Below are positions 17,620 to 25,228 of a stretch of 64,000 nucleotides of DNA, in pieces. Positions within the stretch are counted from its first letter, which is position 1; the number at the start of each line of letters is the position of its first letter. The position numbers and the translations under genes were made by a program. The notes under the pieces were generated by a model. The model saw only the letters and a program-made list of their open reading frames with translations. It searched no databases and was not told where the DNA came from. This DNA comes from Stigonema sp964246695 (GTDB taxonomy: Bacteria > Cyanobacteriota > Cyanobacteriia > Cyanobacteriales > Nostocaceae): positions 38,814 through 102,813 of the forward strand of contig CAXTSI010000001.1 in the NCBI GenBank assembly GCA_964246695.1, given 5' to 3'.

Positions 17620-17750
17620 GGTCATAAACAGCGTTCCCTTGTGCAACAGGATACGAAAGAGCCATTAATCGTCACATTTGGATGCTTACCAACAATGGAT
17701 CAATTGTTGGTAATTCATTCTGTTTAGCTTCAATTTATAAGTTACGACAA

Positions 17751-18428
17751 TCAAACCCAAGCCGGTGCTGTTCGCTCAAGCGGTTCGTAGCTGTGGGTAG
17801 TCACCAAACGCATAGGAACTTTGGGGACTTGGGGATACAAAGAGAACTCTACGACTTCAAAGGTAGCGCTGAAAATACCCGGTGCATATGGAAGAAATGC
17901 TCGATAATTATTGAGATCGACAAGGGATTGTTGTCGTAGTTGGATTTTAAGAGCAGCTAGGTCCGAGGCTGACCATAAAGTTTTCAAGTCCAAACTAGTA
18001 GCCCATTCTCTTGGGCGGCGTAGCATTTCCAACAAAGCTTGGTTGACCCATTTTTGTTGGTCTTCCTCTGCACCGTCGAGTCCCACCAGTGACATAGGCT
18101 TTTCAGATTCCTGAATTTGCGCTAAAAGTCGTAAGTCTTGGGCATCAAAACCAAAGTTTGCACCAAAAACCATAGGGGTAACAATAGGTGAAGGAGATGG
18201 TGCTTCCTGAGAACTAGCCATTGCAGCGAGAATGCGGTAAGGTCGTTGGGTTCCTTCCCAAAGAATACGCGCCATCTTTAAGCCCATATTACTGATTGCT
18301 TGAGCCAGTTGTTCCGCAGCACAATCCGCAAGCTCACTAGCAGCCGCTGAGCTAGGAGCTTTGATAGTTAAGCTTTCTTTCCCCAGAAATAACTGAAATT
18401 CGTCACTCAGAAAATTAAGTGGTTCCAT
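17751..18428 (-). CDS. 225-residue protein with PAS-like C-terminal half, partner of RHH gene
   Basis: Starts at ATG 18428, overlapping the stop of the upstream RHH gene by 14 bases, so the two are translationally coupled. The N-terminal half is an unknown alpha/beta region (ADCAAEQLAQAISNMGLKMA, ILWEGTQRPYRILAAM). The C-terminal half looks PAS-like: KPMSLVGLDGAE, a run resembling a PAS helix region (ALLEMLRRPREWATSLDL), and a terminal strand MRLVTTHSYEPL. A second RHH gene at 25896 has a partner of exactly the same length and position. I infer a small-molecule or redox sensor that works with the RHH repressor. No transmembrane segment or enzyme motif was seen. Confidence 0.6.
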   Translation of the reverse strand: MEPLNFLSDEFQLFLGKESLTIKAPSSAAASELADCAAEQLAQAISNMGLKMARILWEGTQRPYRILAAMASSQEAPSPSPIVTPMVFGANFGFDAQDLRLLAQIQESEKPMSLVGLDGAEEDQQKWVNQALLEMLRRPREWATSLDLKTLWSASDLAALKIQLRQQSLVDLNNYRAFLPYAPGIFSATFEVVEFSLYPQVPKVPMRLVTTHSYEPLERTAPAWV

Positions 18429-18873
18429 TGGCTTGTTCCTTTTTACGCTTAGGAAAGCTTTTGTCTCTCAATTCGATTACTAATTCTTCAGAGATATCTA
18501 AATTTTGAGCTAGCTTGGTTAGATCTGAGGCAGTGGGAGGAGAACCACCCATCAATGCCTGCAACCTGTCAACTTTAATACTTCCAATATCTAAGAGCAG
18601 TTGATAATTATTAACAACGAGTTCAGCGATTGTATTAACTTGGACTTTTATGGGGGTAGGTTGTTCAACGGTAGCAGTAGCTATTAAGCCAGGGATTACC
18701 CCAGTATTAGCCTGCACCCAATTAGTAACAATTTGTTCAAGTATCTCGCTCTGGCTCACATCAAGGGCAGTGCAGATGACTCTAAATAAATGAGCTGTCT
18801 GCTTGGGGACGTAGCCAGAAATAGGAGAATAATCAGGATTGCCCCGCTTACCGCGTTCGTTTTTGTTTGCCAA
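18415..18873 (-). CDS. Ribbon-helix-helix-like regulator, module A
   Basis: 152 residues from ATG 18873. The N-terminus (RGKRGNPDYSPISGYVPK, then VSQSEILEQIVTNWV) fits a strand-helix-helix DNA-binding fold and is close to the 79-residue protein at 20899-21138. The C-terminal 45 residues (TASDLTKLAQNLDISEELVI, ELRDKSF) match a domain shared by most RHH proteins of this array. It is divergent from the small plus-strand gene at 19044, and the 170-base gap contains TGTTC repeats near 18893-18912 and GTTCAAGAAC near 18976, plausible autoregulatory operators. It is followed directly by the PAS-like gene. Confidence 0.7.
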   Translation of the reverse strand: MANKNERGKRGNPDYSPISGYVPKQTAHLFRVICTALDVSQSEILEQIVTNWVQANTGVIPGLIATATVEQPTPIKVQVNTIAELVVNNYQLLLDIGSIKVDRLQALMGGSPPTASDLTKLAQNLDISEELVIELRDKSFPKRKKEQANGTT

Positions 18874-19043
18874 GAATCACTATGTTCCCTGTGTTCAGGT
18901 GTTCCATCTCTCATGCTAACCCTCCAACCGTGCAGGACAGCTTATCGTAAAGTTTTGTTAATAAAATCTGGCAAGCGTTCAAGAACACAAGAGTACATGA
19001 TAGATTGAGCATAGATCGGCTCGATTTTACCAATGTCGAAATT

Positions 19044-19253
19044 ATGCTCATTGTAAAAGCATTACCCAACAAAGGAAAATCTCCAACAGTTTTATCAAGC
19101 ACGAAAAAAGGGGAACTAAGAATATTTTCTCGAACTTGGTTTGGAGTTAGCCGCCTTTCTCCAACCGAAATAGCTGGTAACCATGTGAAATCAGGCGATC
19201 GCAGCACAAAGCCAGATCGCCTAGCGACTATCACTTCATATCGTTTAATTTAA
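19044..19253 (+). CDS. LP-x-KG small protein, module A (truncated form)
   Basis: About 69 residues from ATG 19044. It carries the family signature of the array: KALPNKG, a 17-residue insertion, then TWFGVSRLSPTEIAG and SGDR. The C-terminal HTH present in the module G copy is lost; the reading frame ends after SYRLI and runs 9 bases into the end of the convergent gene. The initiation region (CGATTTTACC..GAAATTATGCTC) is a weakened version of the leader seen in other modules and lacks the AGGAGG. It is probably a decaying copy; expression is uncertain. Confidence 0.5.
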   Translation: MLIVKALPNKGKSPTVLSSTKKGELRIFSRTWFGVSRLSPTEIAGNHVKSGDRSTKPDRLATITSYRLI

Positions 19254-19580
19254 TGCATTAGCAATATCAGTACTTAACTGATGCAACACTCTCTCTTTAG
19301 CAAACTCAGCTGCTGACCTAGCTGACTCAGCAAGAATCGTATCAGTATTGGGAGTCAATTTTTGTGCGCCTCCCAAGTACCCTAATGCCTTACAAAAATA
19401 ATCAGTAAGGTTAGTAGCGGCTAATCTTTTAACTGTTTGATGGTCGCCATGATTAAAAGCTGACAGAGCTTCGGTATGCAAAGTGTTTTCAGGTGATCCC
19501 AAAACATTCAGTATTGCTTCAACAGCCTGATTGACTTTTTCTGCTGTCAATTCATTTGTAGATTGTGTTACCTGCATCAT
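19245..19580 (-). CDS. Hypothetical 111-residue protein
   Basis: ATG 19580 is chosen because AAGGAG lies 7 bases upstream; an in-frame extension to 19610 has no such signal. The protein is helical and acidic (TAEKVNQAVEAILNVLG, ESARSAAEFAKERVL). It lies 20 bases after the stop of the 19601-20101 gene and is surely co-transcribed with it. No family was recognised. The pair sits in the array between modules A and H and replaces the usual RHH slot, so it could be another regulator-partner pair, but there is no direct evidence. Confidence 0.6.
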   Translation of the reverse strand: MMQVTQSTNELTAEKVNQAVEAILNVLGSPENTLHTEALSAFNHGDHQTVKRLAATNLTDYFCKALGYLGGAQKLTPNTDTILAESARSAAEFAKERVLHQLSTDIANALN

Positions 19581-19600
19581 TGTTATACTCCTTAAAAACC

Positions 19601-20101
19601 TTAAGTCCAAGTTTCAAAATTTTCAGCTTCAACTTGCGGGAGGTAAAGTTTAACCCAGTTGCGATCCAAATGCTCTTTTATAATTCTGGAGACAAAGCCG
19701 ACAGCGTTGTCACGGTCATAATGTATTGCATTCTTAACCAATGCCAGGTTTTGTGTTCCCAGCATGATGTAGTTGATGCCACGCTTAACCAAGTCAGGGG
19801 ATAAAACAACATCTTTCAACGGGTTTTCTGGAATATCCCTTACCTCATGTTTATATGGCGGCAAAGCCTCAACTCCTTCCATTACTACAATTTCTGCCCA
19901 TTGACGAAATGAGATTTCCCGTTTCTCAGCATCAAATTTAGCCAGATTCAGGTAGCATTCCCTGTTTCGTCCAATCCAGCCTCGAACGAATTGTGTGATC
20001 AAGTTTTTCTCAGAATCCCCTGAGAGATTCCTGAAAGCATCGATCCTTTCTGCATCTTGGGGAGAAGTGTAGTAGTAGGCAAGAAGATACTTGTGTGCCA
20101 T
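19601..20101 (-). CDS. Hypothetical 166-residue protein
   Basis: The ATG at 20101 (MAHKYLLAYYYTSPQDAER) is preferred over the upstream ATG at 20191, whose extension (YNKNTKQNNFFTIPF) looks non-coding. Features visible: a motif ITQFVRGWIGRNRECYLNLA and a C-terminal AVGFVSRIIKEHLDRNWVK. The spacing of strands and helices could fit an RHH-type dimer, but this is not convincing. It leads a two-gene unit with 19245-19580. The region upstream (20102-20350) is AT-rich and contains the terminator of the next gene to the right. Confidence 0.6.
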   Translation of the reverse strand: MAHKYLLAYYYTSPQDAERIDAFRNLSGDSEKNLITQFVRGWIGRNRECYLNLAKFDAEKREISFRQWAEIVVMEGVEALPPYKHEVRDIPENPLKDVVLSPDLVKRGINYIMLGTQNLALVKNAIHYDRDNAVGFVSRIIKEHLDRNWVKLYLPQVEAENFETWT

Positions 20102-20208
20102 GTGGTTTCTGGGTAATCCATAACCAATTTTATTACAAATAAGAAACGGAATAGTAAAAAAATTATTTTGTTTCGTATTTTTGTTGTACAATTTAGAAAA
20201 ATAAGCAA

Positions 20209-20248
20209 GCTTCTCCTTCTAGGATTTGTGGTCAAAGCTTGCCTTAAC
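20209..20248 (-). terminator. Terminator of the RHH gene of module H
   Basis: On the minus strand GGCAAGCTTTG pairs with AAGCTTGC across a 20-base loop and is followed by TTATTTTTC. It lies about 110 bases beyond the stop of the 20357-20707 gene. Confidence 0.5.
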
Positions 20249-20356
20249 CAGTCTCTCGCTCTGGGGAATAGGCGATCCTTCCATTATCTCGGTACTGGGG
20301 TCGCTAATATCTGTTTCACATAAAGGAGTTCTTATCTATTACCAATGCCAAGAGGC

Positions 20357-20707
20357 TTAAGAACCCTCGATTTTTGTGACAGGGGTATCAATAAACAGCC
20401 TTCCGCACAACAAATGCAGTAACTCAATCTCGATATTTGTTGCTTGTGCTACCCGAAGAATATCAGGATCGGAAGGACGAACGTTGTTGGCAAGCATAGT
20501 CAAGAAAGTGGCAGAAGTCAGACCATAATCCTCAACTTGATTATCACCATGAGAAATACTTCTCTTATAGAGCCAGTCGCTGATCAGGTCAGCTGTAATA
20601 TCTTCCATTGTGCGCCCTTCGTCTACGGATGCCTTTTTAAATTCTCTATGCACCTCTTTCGGAATCCGCGTCCGAAGATAAACTTTTTCGTCCTTTTCTC
20701 CTGTCAT
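20357..20707 (-). CDS. Ribbon-helix-helix regulator, module H
   Basis: 116 residues from ATG 20707. Classic RHH layout: strand VYLRTRIPK, helix EVHREFKKASVDEG, turn, helix MEDITADLISDWLYK. The C-terminal domain shared in the array follows (TFLTMLANNVRPSDPDILRV, IEIELLHLLCGRLF). The upstream region holds an inverted repeat (CGCTTTAGT/ACTAAAAGCG, 20769-20798) and repeats of TGCGGATT around 20819-20842. Probably a transcriptional autorepressor or antitoxin-like protein; no toxin is adjacent. The divergent small gene is reduced to its leader and first codons (20860-20900). Confidence 0.8.
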   Translation of the reverse strand: MTGEKDEKVYLRTRIPKEVHREFKKASVDEGRTMEDITADLISDWLYKRSISHGDNQVEDYGLTSATFLTMLANNVRPSDPDILRVAQATNIEIELLHLLCGRLFIDTPVTKIEGS

Positions 20708-20861
20708 ATCGGGTCGGTTCCACTATCTCTCTTACTATATTCCGCCAATTCTCCAGTCCACTGCTGTGCGCTTTAGTGTTTTACTAAAAGCGTAGTGTTA
20801 AATTAGATGAACTTTATGCGGATTTGCGGATTAATCCGCTAAATTACAAATAAGCGAAACT

Positions 20862-20898
20862 TTCGCAAGGACGGAATCATGCTCAAGGCTTGCAACAA
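20862..20898 (+). pseudogene. LP-x-KG gene start only, module H
   Basis: GCAAGGACGGAATCATGCTC (20866-20885) matches the array leader, with ATG at 20879 followed by a few family-like codons (MLKAC). It then runs into the convergent RHH gene of module B, so only the initiation region is left. Confidence 0.45.
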
Positions 20899-21138
20899 TC
20901 AAGTTTCTTTGCTGGGATTGAACTGGCTTACATCTGTATTCTGCATAATCAAAGCGTCGATACTGATGCCCTTTATCTTTAGCCATGTGTCAATCATTTC
21001 TTCAAGAGCTTCTGACTGGGTAATCTCGTTAGCAGCGCACACCGCTCTTAGCGCCAAGGCCAGGCGCTTTGGCACAAAACCAGTTACTTGGGTGTAGTCT
21101 GCTTTCCCTCGTTTACCCCGTCTGTTACTCTCAGTCAT
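20899..21138 (-). CDS. Short ribbon-helix-helix-like regulator, module B
   Basis: 79 residues from ATG 21138, clearly related to the first half of the module A regulator (RGKRGKADYTQVTGFVPK; then ITQSEALEEMIDTWLKIKG) but lacking the shared C-terminal domain: it stops after SKET. Upstream are two copies of TTGTTCAyGAAC (21202-21213 and 21228-21239), each almost palindromic, which are good operator candidates. Divergent from the frameshifted small gene at 21294. The absence of the C-terminal domain suggests truncation when the array rearranged. Confidence 0.7.
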   Translation of the reverse strand: MTESNRRGKRGKADYTQVTGFVPKRLALALRAVCAANEITQSEALEEMIDTWLKIKGISIDALIMQNTDVSQFNPSKET

Positions 21139-21293
21139 TCAATCATGCATCCCACAAGGTTGTTCTCTCTTCTATGATGGCACGTCATTTGTAAACTTTT
21201 ATTGTTCACGAACTAATATCTAGTCTTTTGTTCATGAACATTATAATTTTGTGCTAGTTTATGAATACGCTCAATTTTACCGAGGAGGGGATC

Positions 21294-21580
21294 GTGCTTA
21301 CATTTAAAGCCTTGCCCAGCAAAAGAGATAGACTCAGGGAGTTTGCCGAATTTGGTTTGGAGTTAGCCGCCTTTCTCCAACTTGGATAGCTGATCGCCAG
21401 ATGCAAACAGGCGATCGCGAACCATGCATAAAGCCCCTGGCAAATACTTTTGTAAGAAAAGAAGAATATTTAGTATGCCATTGGATATCTGGTTTAAATG
21501 TTTCTAACATGCCCACAGAACTCAAGCTGACTCTTACTTATACCTTGGAAGCTGGTCAGTTTGAAATTCTTTTAGCTTCC
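21294..21580 (+). pseudogene. LP-x-KG/HTH protein, module B, frameshifted
   Basis: GTG 21294 follows GAGGAGGGGATC. The frame reads KALPSKRDRLREF and hits TAG at 21387. Adding one T at the TTT near 21332 restores the family: FCRIWFGVSRLSPTWIADRQ, then TGDREPCIKPLANTF and ISGLNVSNMPTELKLTLTYT, which aligns with the HTH-bearing C-terminus of the module G protein. It is therefore a full-length copy killed by a single-base deletion. The far end overlaps the 3' end of the RHH gene of module C; the right limit is approximate. Confidence 0.6.
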
Positions 21581-21960
21581 CGACTGGATTCGATGACGGC
21601 ATCACGAATCTTAGTCAAGTCCTGTATGTCTATGTCAAGCTCCTTTGCCAAAAGTGCCAAATCAGCGTTACTGGGTATATTTCCGTTTGATAGATTTTTT
21701 ACGAATTCTTCAACTTTACTGGAGCGAGTGTTAGTTGAGGTCGGAGTGAATCCGTAATAGTTGAGCCAACGAAGTAATTCATTTGGCTTAGGAACGGGCA
21801 ATTTAAGCTTCTCAGCTAAAGTTATCAGCGCTAGACCCAAATGCAGCGACTTCCTCACCAATGGAGATTGTTGTTCTTCTGTGCCATGCAGTTGCTCCAG
21901 AAGATCCCGTATTTCTTGGTTAATTTGAACTGTAATTCGGTCGCGCTTGGGTGTGTTCAT
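21556..21960 (-). CDS. RHH-like regulator, module C
   Basis: 134 residues from ATG 21960. N-terminus RITVQINQEIRDLLEQL fits a ribbon-helix; a second helical stretch (SPLVRKSLHLGLALITLAEK) follows. The shared C-terminal domain is present (VKNLSNGNIPSNADLALLAK, DIDIQDLTKIRDAVI). Three CAGACA repeats lie upstream (about 21980-22028) in the 113-base gap to the divergent small gene. A 33-base piece of this gene (21694-21726) is duplicated exactly at 12375-12407. Probable DNA-binding autoregulator. Confidence 0.7.
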   Translation of the reverse strand: MNTPKRDRITVQINQEIRDLLEQLHGTEEQQSPLVRKSLHLGLALITLAEKLKLPVPKPNELLRWLNYYGFTPTSTNTRSSKVEEFVKNLSNGNIPSNADLALLAKELDIDIQDLTKIRDAVIESSREAKRISN

Positions 21961-22073
21961 CCCTAGATTTTAGCCATTCACAGACATTTTGAGTAAATGT
22001 CATAACTTGTCAGACAATAGCAGACAAAAGGTGCTAATCTTTATATATGCTCGATTTTCCCAAGGCGGGGATC

Positions 22074-22277
22074 ATGCTGACTGTTGGAACCTTACCCACA
22101 AAAGGGATGGAACTAAAGGAGTTTTCCTGGATTTGGTTTGGGATTAATCACTTTTGTCACAGCGAGATAGGCGATCGCGGTTCATACATAAAGCAAACGC
22201 AAACCCTTGACACAAAAAAACTAGGCTCAATAAGCCTAGCGACAAACTTTGCATACGGCGTTGCCCGGATCTACTAA
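22074..22277 (+). CDS. LP-x-KG small protein, module C (truncated form)
   Basis: ATG 22074 is chosen rather than the in-frame ATG at 22047 because CAAGGCGGGG sits just upstream; in other modules this position holds AGGAGG. The protein has TLPTKGMELKEFSWIWFG, NHFCHSEIGDRG, then LDTKKLG encoded by the antisense terminator of module D, and ends ATNFAYGVARIY. The HTH half known from module G is missing. Conservation of the initiation site and N-terminal motif suggests it may still be translated. Confidence 0.5.
   Translation: MLTVGTLPTKGMELKEFSWIWFGINHFCHSEIGDRGSYIKQTQTLDTKKLGSISLATNFAYGVARIY
22213..22239 (-). terminator. Array hairpin, terminator of module D RHH gene
   Basis: CTAGGCT (22221-22227) pairs with AGCCTAG (22233-22239); on the minus strand it is followed by seven T. 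It ends transcription from the RHH gene at 22348-22701 while also encoding part of the plus-strand small protein. Near-identical hairpins occur at 25068-25096 and 26561-26589. Confidence 0.75.
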
Positions 22278-22347
22278 GGTACTTACTTCGTGTTATATCG
22301 AGATAAACTTTCGTTTCTTCAGTATATCTGTTCAAAAAATTAGGATT

Positions 22348-22701
22348 TCAAAGACCTGTCTTTAGGGTGCTTGTCTTTTTTAACACTGAATCTGCGTCTG
22401 GAAACAGGCGATCGCGTAACCTAATTAGAATGCTTGTACTAATGCGATACTTTTGGCTTAGGTCAGCAATCTCAATGTCATTTAGCGGATCATTTCTCAA
22501 TAGGGATTCAAGCAAGGGTTCTGGATTTGGTGATGACTTACTTTGTTCTCCTGCATCCGATGAACGATCCAATCCTTCTTTAACCAAAAGCTCAACAAGC
22601 TTAGAAAGTGTTCGATGCTCAACGGATGCACGCTCTTCCAGAGCTTGTCTGATTGATTCTTCACAGACGAATGTTACCCTTGGATTTTTGAATTTCCCCA
22701 T
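22348..22701 (-). CDS. Ribbon-helix-helix regulator, module D
   Basis: 117 residues from ATG 22701. Ribbon NPRVTFVCEES, helix IRQALEERASVEHR, helix TLSKLVELLVKEGL: a standard RHH. The shared C-terminal domain follows (LLRNDPLNDIEIADLSQKY, LIRLRDRLFP). In the divergent gap two exact 14-base direct repeats (AATATCGGATACTA at 22784-22797 and 22804-22817, 20-base period) plus a partial third copy make a strong operator candidate. The transcript ends at the hairpin near 22213-22239. Confidence 0.82.
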   Translation of the reverse strand: MGKFKNPRVTFVCEESIRQALEERASVEHRTLSKLVELLVKEGLDRSSDAGEQSKSSPNPEPLLESLLRNDPLNDIEIADLSQKYRISTSILIRLRDRLFPDADSVLKKTSTLKTGL

Positions 22702-22783
22702 TCTCTACTAGCAGATACTATCTTCTACTGTCAGTTTAGCCTTTTTCTGGAAAAGCCATTTTTCACTCTGTGAATTTCTGTAA

Positions 22784-22817
22784 AATATCGGATACTAAAG
22801 ATTAATATCGGATACTA
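22784..22817. promoter_or_regulatory. Direct-repeat operator of module D
   Basis: AATATCGGATACTA occurs at 22784-22797 and 22804-22817 (20-base period, about two helix turns), followed by a related TCTGATATT. It lies between the divergent RHH gene (start 22701) and small gene (start 22862), as expected for an RHH repressor site controlling both. Confidence 0.65.
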
Positions 22818-22861
22818 TCTGATATTATTTAAATATGCTCGACTCTCCCAAGGAAGAAACA

Positions 22862-23026
22862 ATGCTCACTCTAAAAGTGTTACCCAATAAAGGAATAGCA
22901 CCCAAGCAGTTTTGCCTTCTTTGGTTTGGGGTTAGCCATCTTTCTCTAAGTGAGATAGCTGGTCGCCAGATGCAAACAGGCGATCGCAGATCTGAGTTAA
23001 TTCATCTGCGCGAACCTGCAATCTAG
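22862..23026 (+). CDS. LP-x-KG small protein, module D (truncated form)
   Basis: ATG 22862 after CCAAGGAAGAAACA; an in-frame ATG at 22835 belongs to the conserved leader. It encodes VLPNKGIAPKQFCLLWFG, SHLSLSEIAG, QMQTGDR and then diverges to ELIHLREPAI. Its 3' half overlaps the tail of the RHH gene of module E on the other strand. The HTH is absent. Likely a shortened family member; whether it is made is unknown. Confidence 0.5.
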   Translation: MLTLKVLPNKGIAPKQFCLLWFGVSHLSLSEIAGRQMQTGDRRSELIHLREPAI

Positions 23027-23150
23027 CCGCAGTTTTCTTAATTTCAGCATTTGAAGGGCGTTTTTCTAGGGAGGACAAATATTTTATTAGGCTTTCGCTG
23101 TGGTTGTGGTTTGACTCAGATTCTTCTGGCGATACCAGTGACGACTCCAC
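22932..23150 (-). pseudogene. 5'-truncated RHH regulator, module E
   Basis: Only the C-terminal shared domain survives (LIKYLSSLEKRPSNAEIKKT, DELTQICDRLF). The N-terminal ribbon-helix-helix is missing: the frame runs into a repeat at 23147-23202 and the IscB element beyond it. The GTG at 23150 lies within that repeat. The other half of the module, a 5'-truncated small gene, lies on the far side of the IscB element at 24932-25095. Confidence 0.65.
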
Positions 23151-23202
23151 ACACCGACGCCCTTCTCCTTCGGAGACGCTACGCGAACGGGTTACGGTGT
23201 GG
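23147..23202. repeat. Cyanobacterial interspersed hairpin repeat
   Basis: CCACACACC and GGTGTGG flank a core containing CTTCTCCTTCGGAGACGC and TACGCGAACGGG. Similar GC-rich palindromic repeats are scattered in Nostoc/Anabaena genomes (from memory). It sits at the junction between the truncated RHH gene of module E and the IscB element. Confidence 0.5.
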
Positions 23203-23209
23203 GCTTCTT

Positions 23210-23453
23210 AAGAAATTAGGAAGCACGTCATTAGCCTTAGTAATCCGTTATGCGAGGATTACTACGTTTTCCAAGAATGTATAGGCACTCCGGGTATGTA
23301 GGGTTAGCAACCCGTTTCCTAGTCCCGTGATACTGCGGTCAGTGATTAAATATTCCGTCAGGCAGGGGGAAAGTGTTGCTGGCGAGAAACCTTGGAAAAA
23401 CATTGGCAAAGGAAACCACCCATAAGGGCAGAACTCTTTAATAGTTCAAAATT
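23210..23453 (+). ncRNA. Putative omega RNA of IscB
   Basis: About 240 non-coding bases directly upstream of iscB with several short hairpins (for example AGTAATCC/GGATTACT near 23239-23264). IscB proteins use an RNA encoded at this place, with the guide at the element end. Limits and fold are inferred from position only; no covariance search was run. Confidence 0.55.
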
Positions 23454-24830
23454 ATGCTCGTATTAGTCATCAATAAACACGGGCAACCATTAATGCCCAC
23501 AACACCGAGAAAAGCCCGAATACTTTTACAGTCTGGTAAAGCTAAGATTGTAGGAAGAGATCCGTTTACTATCCAATTAATTTATGGATCTGCTGGCTAT
23601 AAGCAACCGATCTCACTAGGGATTGATGCAGGTTACAAGCACATTGGATTTAGCGCTTGTACTGGAAGAGTTGAGTTGATAGGTGGAGAATTAGAACTTC
23701 TTGGTGGGATGTCAGAACGCATCACGGAACGTAAAAAGTATCGTAGAACTCGTCGCAATCGATTAAGGCATCGTAAACCAAGATTCGATAACCGTAAACG
23801 TGATGAAGCGTCGTTAGCGCCATCAATTCAGCACAAGCTAGATACGCATTTACGGTTGATAGACCGAATTAAGTCTCGGTTGCCTATCACCAAAATCACT
23901 GTAGAAACGGCTAAGTTTGACATTCAGAAAATCAAAAATCCTGATATTCAGGGTGAGCAATACCAGCAAGGAGAGCAACTAGGCTACAAAAACTTGACAG
24001 ATTACATTCGTCACCGAGACGGATATGAATGTCAAAACCCAGATTGTAAGAATAAGAAGTCGGAGAAAATTCTTCAGGTTCACCATCTTGGTTACTGGAA
24101 AAATCCACCAGATAGAAGTAATCGACCAAGTAATTTAATTACGTTGTGCGACAAATGTCATAGTTCACCCAATCATAAAAAAGGAAAATTACTTCATGGA
24201 TGGTCACCAAAAGTTAAGTCATTCAAAGCTGAAACTTTCATGTCTACGATCTATAAACGAATAGTAGAATTGTTAGAAGTGGAGCAAGCTTTTGGGTACG
24301 AAACAAGGGAGAACCGCAAAGAATTAAATTTAGCCAAGAGCCATCATAATGATGCGTTTGTTATTGCTGGAGGAACTACCCAAAAAAGAACAGAACCTTT
24401 AATACTTGAACAGATTAGGCGTCACAAACGTTCTTTAGAACAGTTCTATGATGCCAAATATATTGACTTACGTTCTGGAGAGAAAGTATCTGGATCTACA
24501 TTGAACTCTGGTAGGCGGACTCGGAATAAAAACTTGAACGGTGAAAATTTAAGAATCTATCGAGGTCGCAAAGTTTCAATAGGGCAACGTCGCGTTAAAA
24601 AACAACGTTATCCTTACAATCCAAACGATTACGTGAAGTTTGAGGATAAAGTTTATCGCGTTATTGGAATGCAGAATCTAGGAACTGGCGTAAAAATAGC
24701 AGATTATCCGGGCGTTGCTAATAAAGTTGTTAACGTCAACAAAGTTCAGCCTATTAAGAGGAGAAGTGGGTTGTGTGCGTCAGCAAAGATTGGTAATGAC
24801 TCATCCACAAGAGCGGACTCATCAACCTAA
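23454..24830 (+). CDS. iscB: IscB RNA-guided nuclease (RuvC + HNH)
   Basis: 458 residues from ATG 23454. PLMP domain at the N-terminus (GQPLMPTTPRKARILL). RuvC-I D58 in LGIDAGYKHIG, bridge-helix-like Arg-rich run around residues 92-115, RuvC-II E151 in ITVETAKFD, HNH with C193/C198 and C232/C235 zinc pairs and H210-H211, RuvC-III H298/D300 in SHHNDAF. All catalytic residues expected for IscB, the ancestor of Cas9, are present, so it should be active if its RNA is made. The C-terminal domain (PYNPNDYVKFEDKVYRVIG to NKVQPIKRRSG) recurs as a separate fused copy at 36040-36228. Confidence 0.93.
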   Translation: MLVLVINKHGQPLMPTTPRKARILLQSGKAKIVGRDPFTIQLIYGSAGYKQPISLGIDAGYKHIGFSACTGRVELIGGELELLGGMSERITERKKYRRTRRNRLRHRKPRFDNRKRDEASLAPSIQHKLDTHLRLIDRIKSRLPITKITVETAKFDIQKIKNPDIQGEQYQQGEQLGYKNLTDYIRHRDGYECQNPDCKNKKSEKILQVHHLGYWKNPPDRSNRPSNLITLCDKCHSSPNHKKGKLLHGWSPKVKSFKAETFMSTIYKRIVELLEVEQAFGYETRENRKELNLAKSHHNDAFVIAGGTTQKRTEPLILEQIRRHKRSLEQFYDAKYIDLRSGEKVSGSTLNSGRRTRNKNLNGENLRIYRGRKVSIGQRRVKKQRYPYNPNDYVKFEDKVYRVIGMQNLGTGVKIADYPGVANKVVNVNKVQPIKRRSGLCASAKIGNDSSTRADSST

Positions 24831-24931
24831 CGGTTGATATTGCTCGCAGGCAGAATCGTCATTACCCGCCTCCCAACAACCACTGATTCTGATTACAGAA
24901 TTCAGTGGGAGGCTTACGGCGGAATAGCTAA

Positions 24932-25095
24932 CAAAAGGAGTAGAACCAAAGGGGTTTTCCCAGATTGGGGTTTGGGTCAATCACTTTTCTCCAAGCGAGA
25001 TAGGGATACGCAACATGCAAGTAGGCGATCGCGGTTCATACATAAAGCTCCCGCAAACCCTTGACACAAAAAAACTAGGCTGGATTAAAGCCTAG
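24932..25095 (+). pseudogene. 5'-truncated LP-x-KG gene, module E
   Basis: Begins directly at the right end of the IscB element. Frame: TKGVEPKGFSQIGVWVNHFS, SEIG, GDRGSYIKLPQ, LDTKKLGWIKA then TAG at 25093-25095. It matches the module F protein residue for residue over most of its length but lacks the leader, start codon and first residues. Together with 22932-23150 it shows that the divergent promoter of module E was lost when the IscB element came in. Confidence 0.65.
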
Positions 25096-25096
25096 T
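25068..25096 (-). terminator. Array hairpin, terminator of the module F RHH/PAS-like operon
   Basis: ACTAGGCT (25074-25081) pairs with AGCCTAGT (25089-25096); the minus strand then reads seven T. It lies 130 bases beyond the stop of the 25229-25906 gene. Sequence is identical to the hairpin at 26568-26589. Confidence 0.75.
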
Positions 25097-25228
25097 CATT
25101 ACAATTACCAATGATTGCTTGTCAGTGCAGGCGCTTTAGAATTTTGATAAGCAGAATAATGAACAAAATTGACAGTCGCTCTGTTTCTTTACTTGCATTA
25201 TATGGGCTTGTTTGTACTTGGTCAGCGT

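Larger units (their letters stand above)
23203..24931 (+). mobile_element. IscB (OMEGA) transposable element
   Basis: Contains a putative omega RNA region and iscB. The right end is set by a 34-base segment (24898-24931) identical to 36336-36369, where a second, mostly deleted copy ends. The left end is approximate. No TnpA-type transposase is present, so it would need one in trans, as usual for IS200/IS605-group IscB elements. It interrupts module E of the regulator array. Confidence 0.6.

Noticed and set aside
22144..22335. Minus-strand 63-codon frame across the module C small gene
   Set aside because: Spans the terminator hairpin of module D and shares no similarity with other modules.
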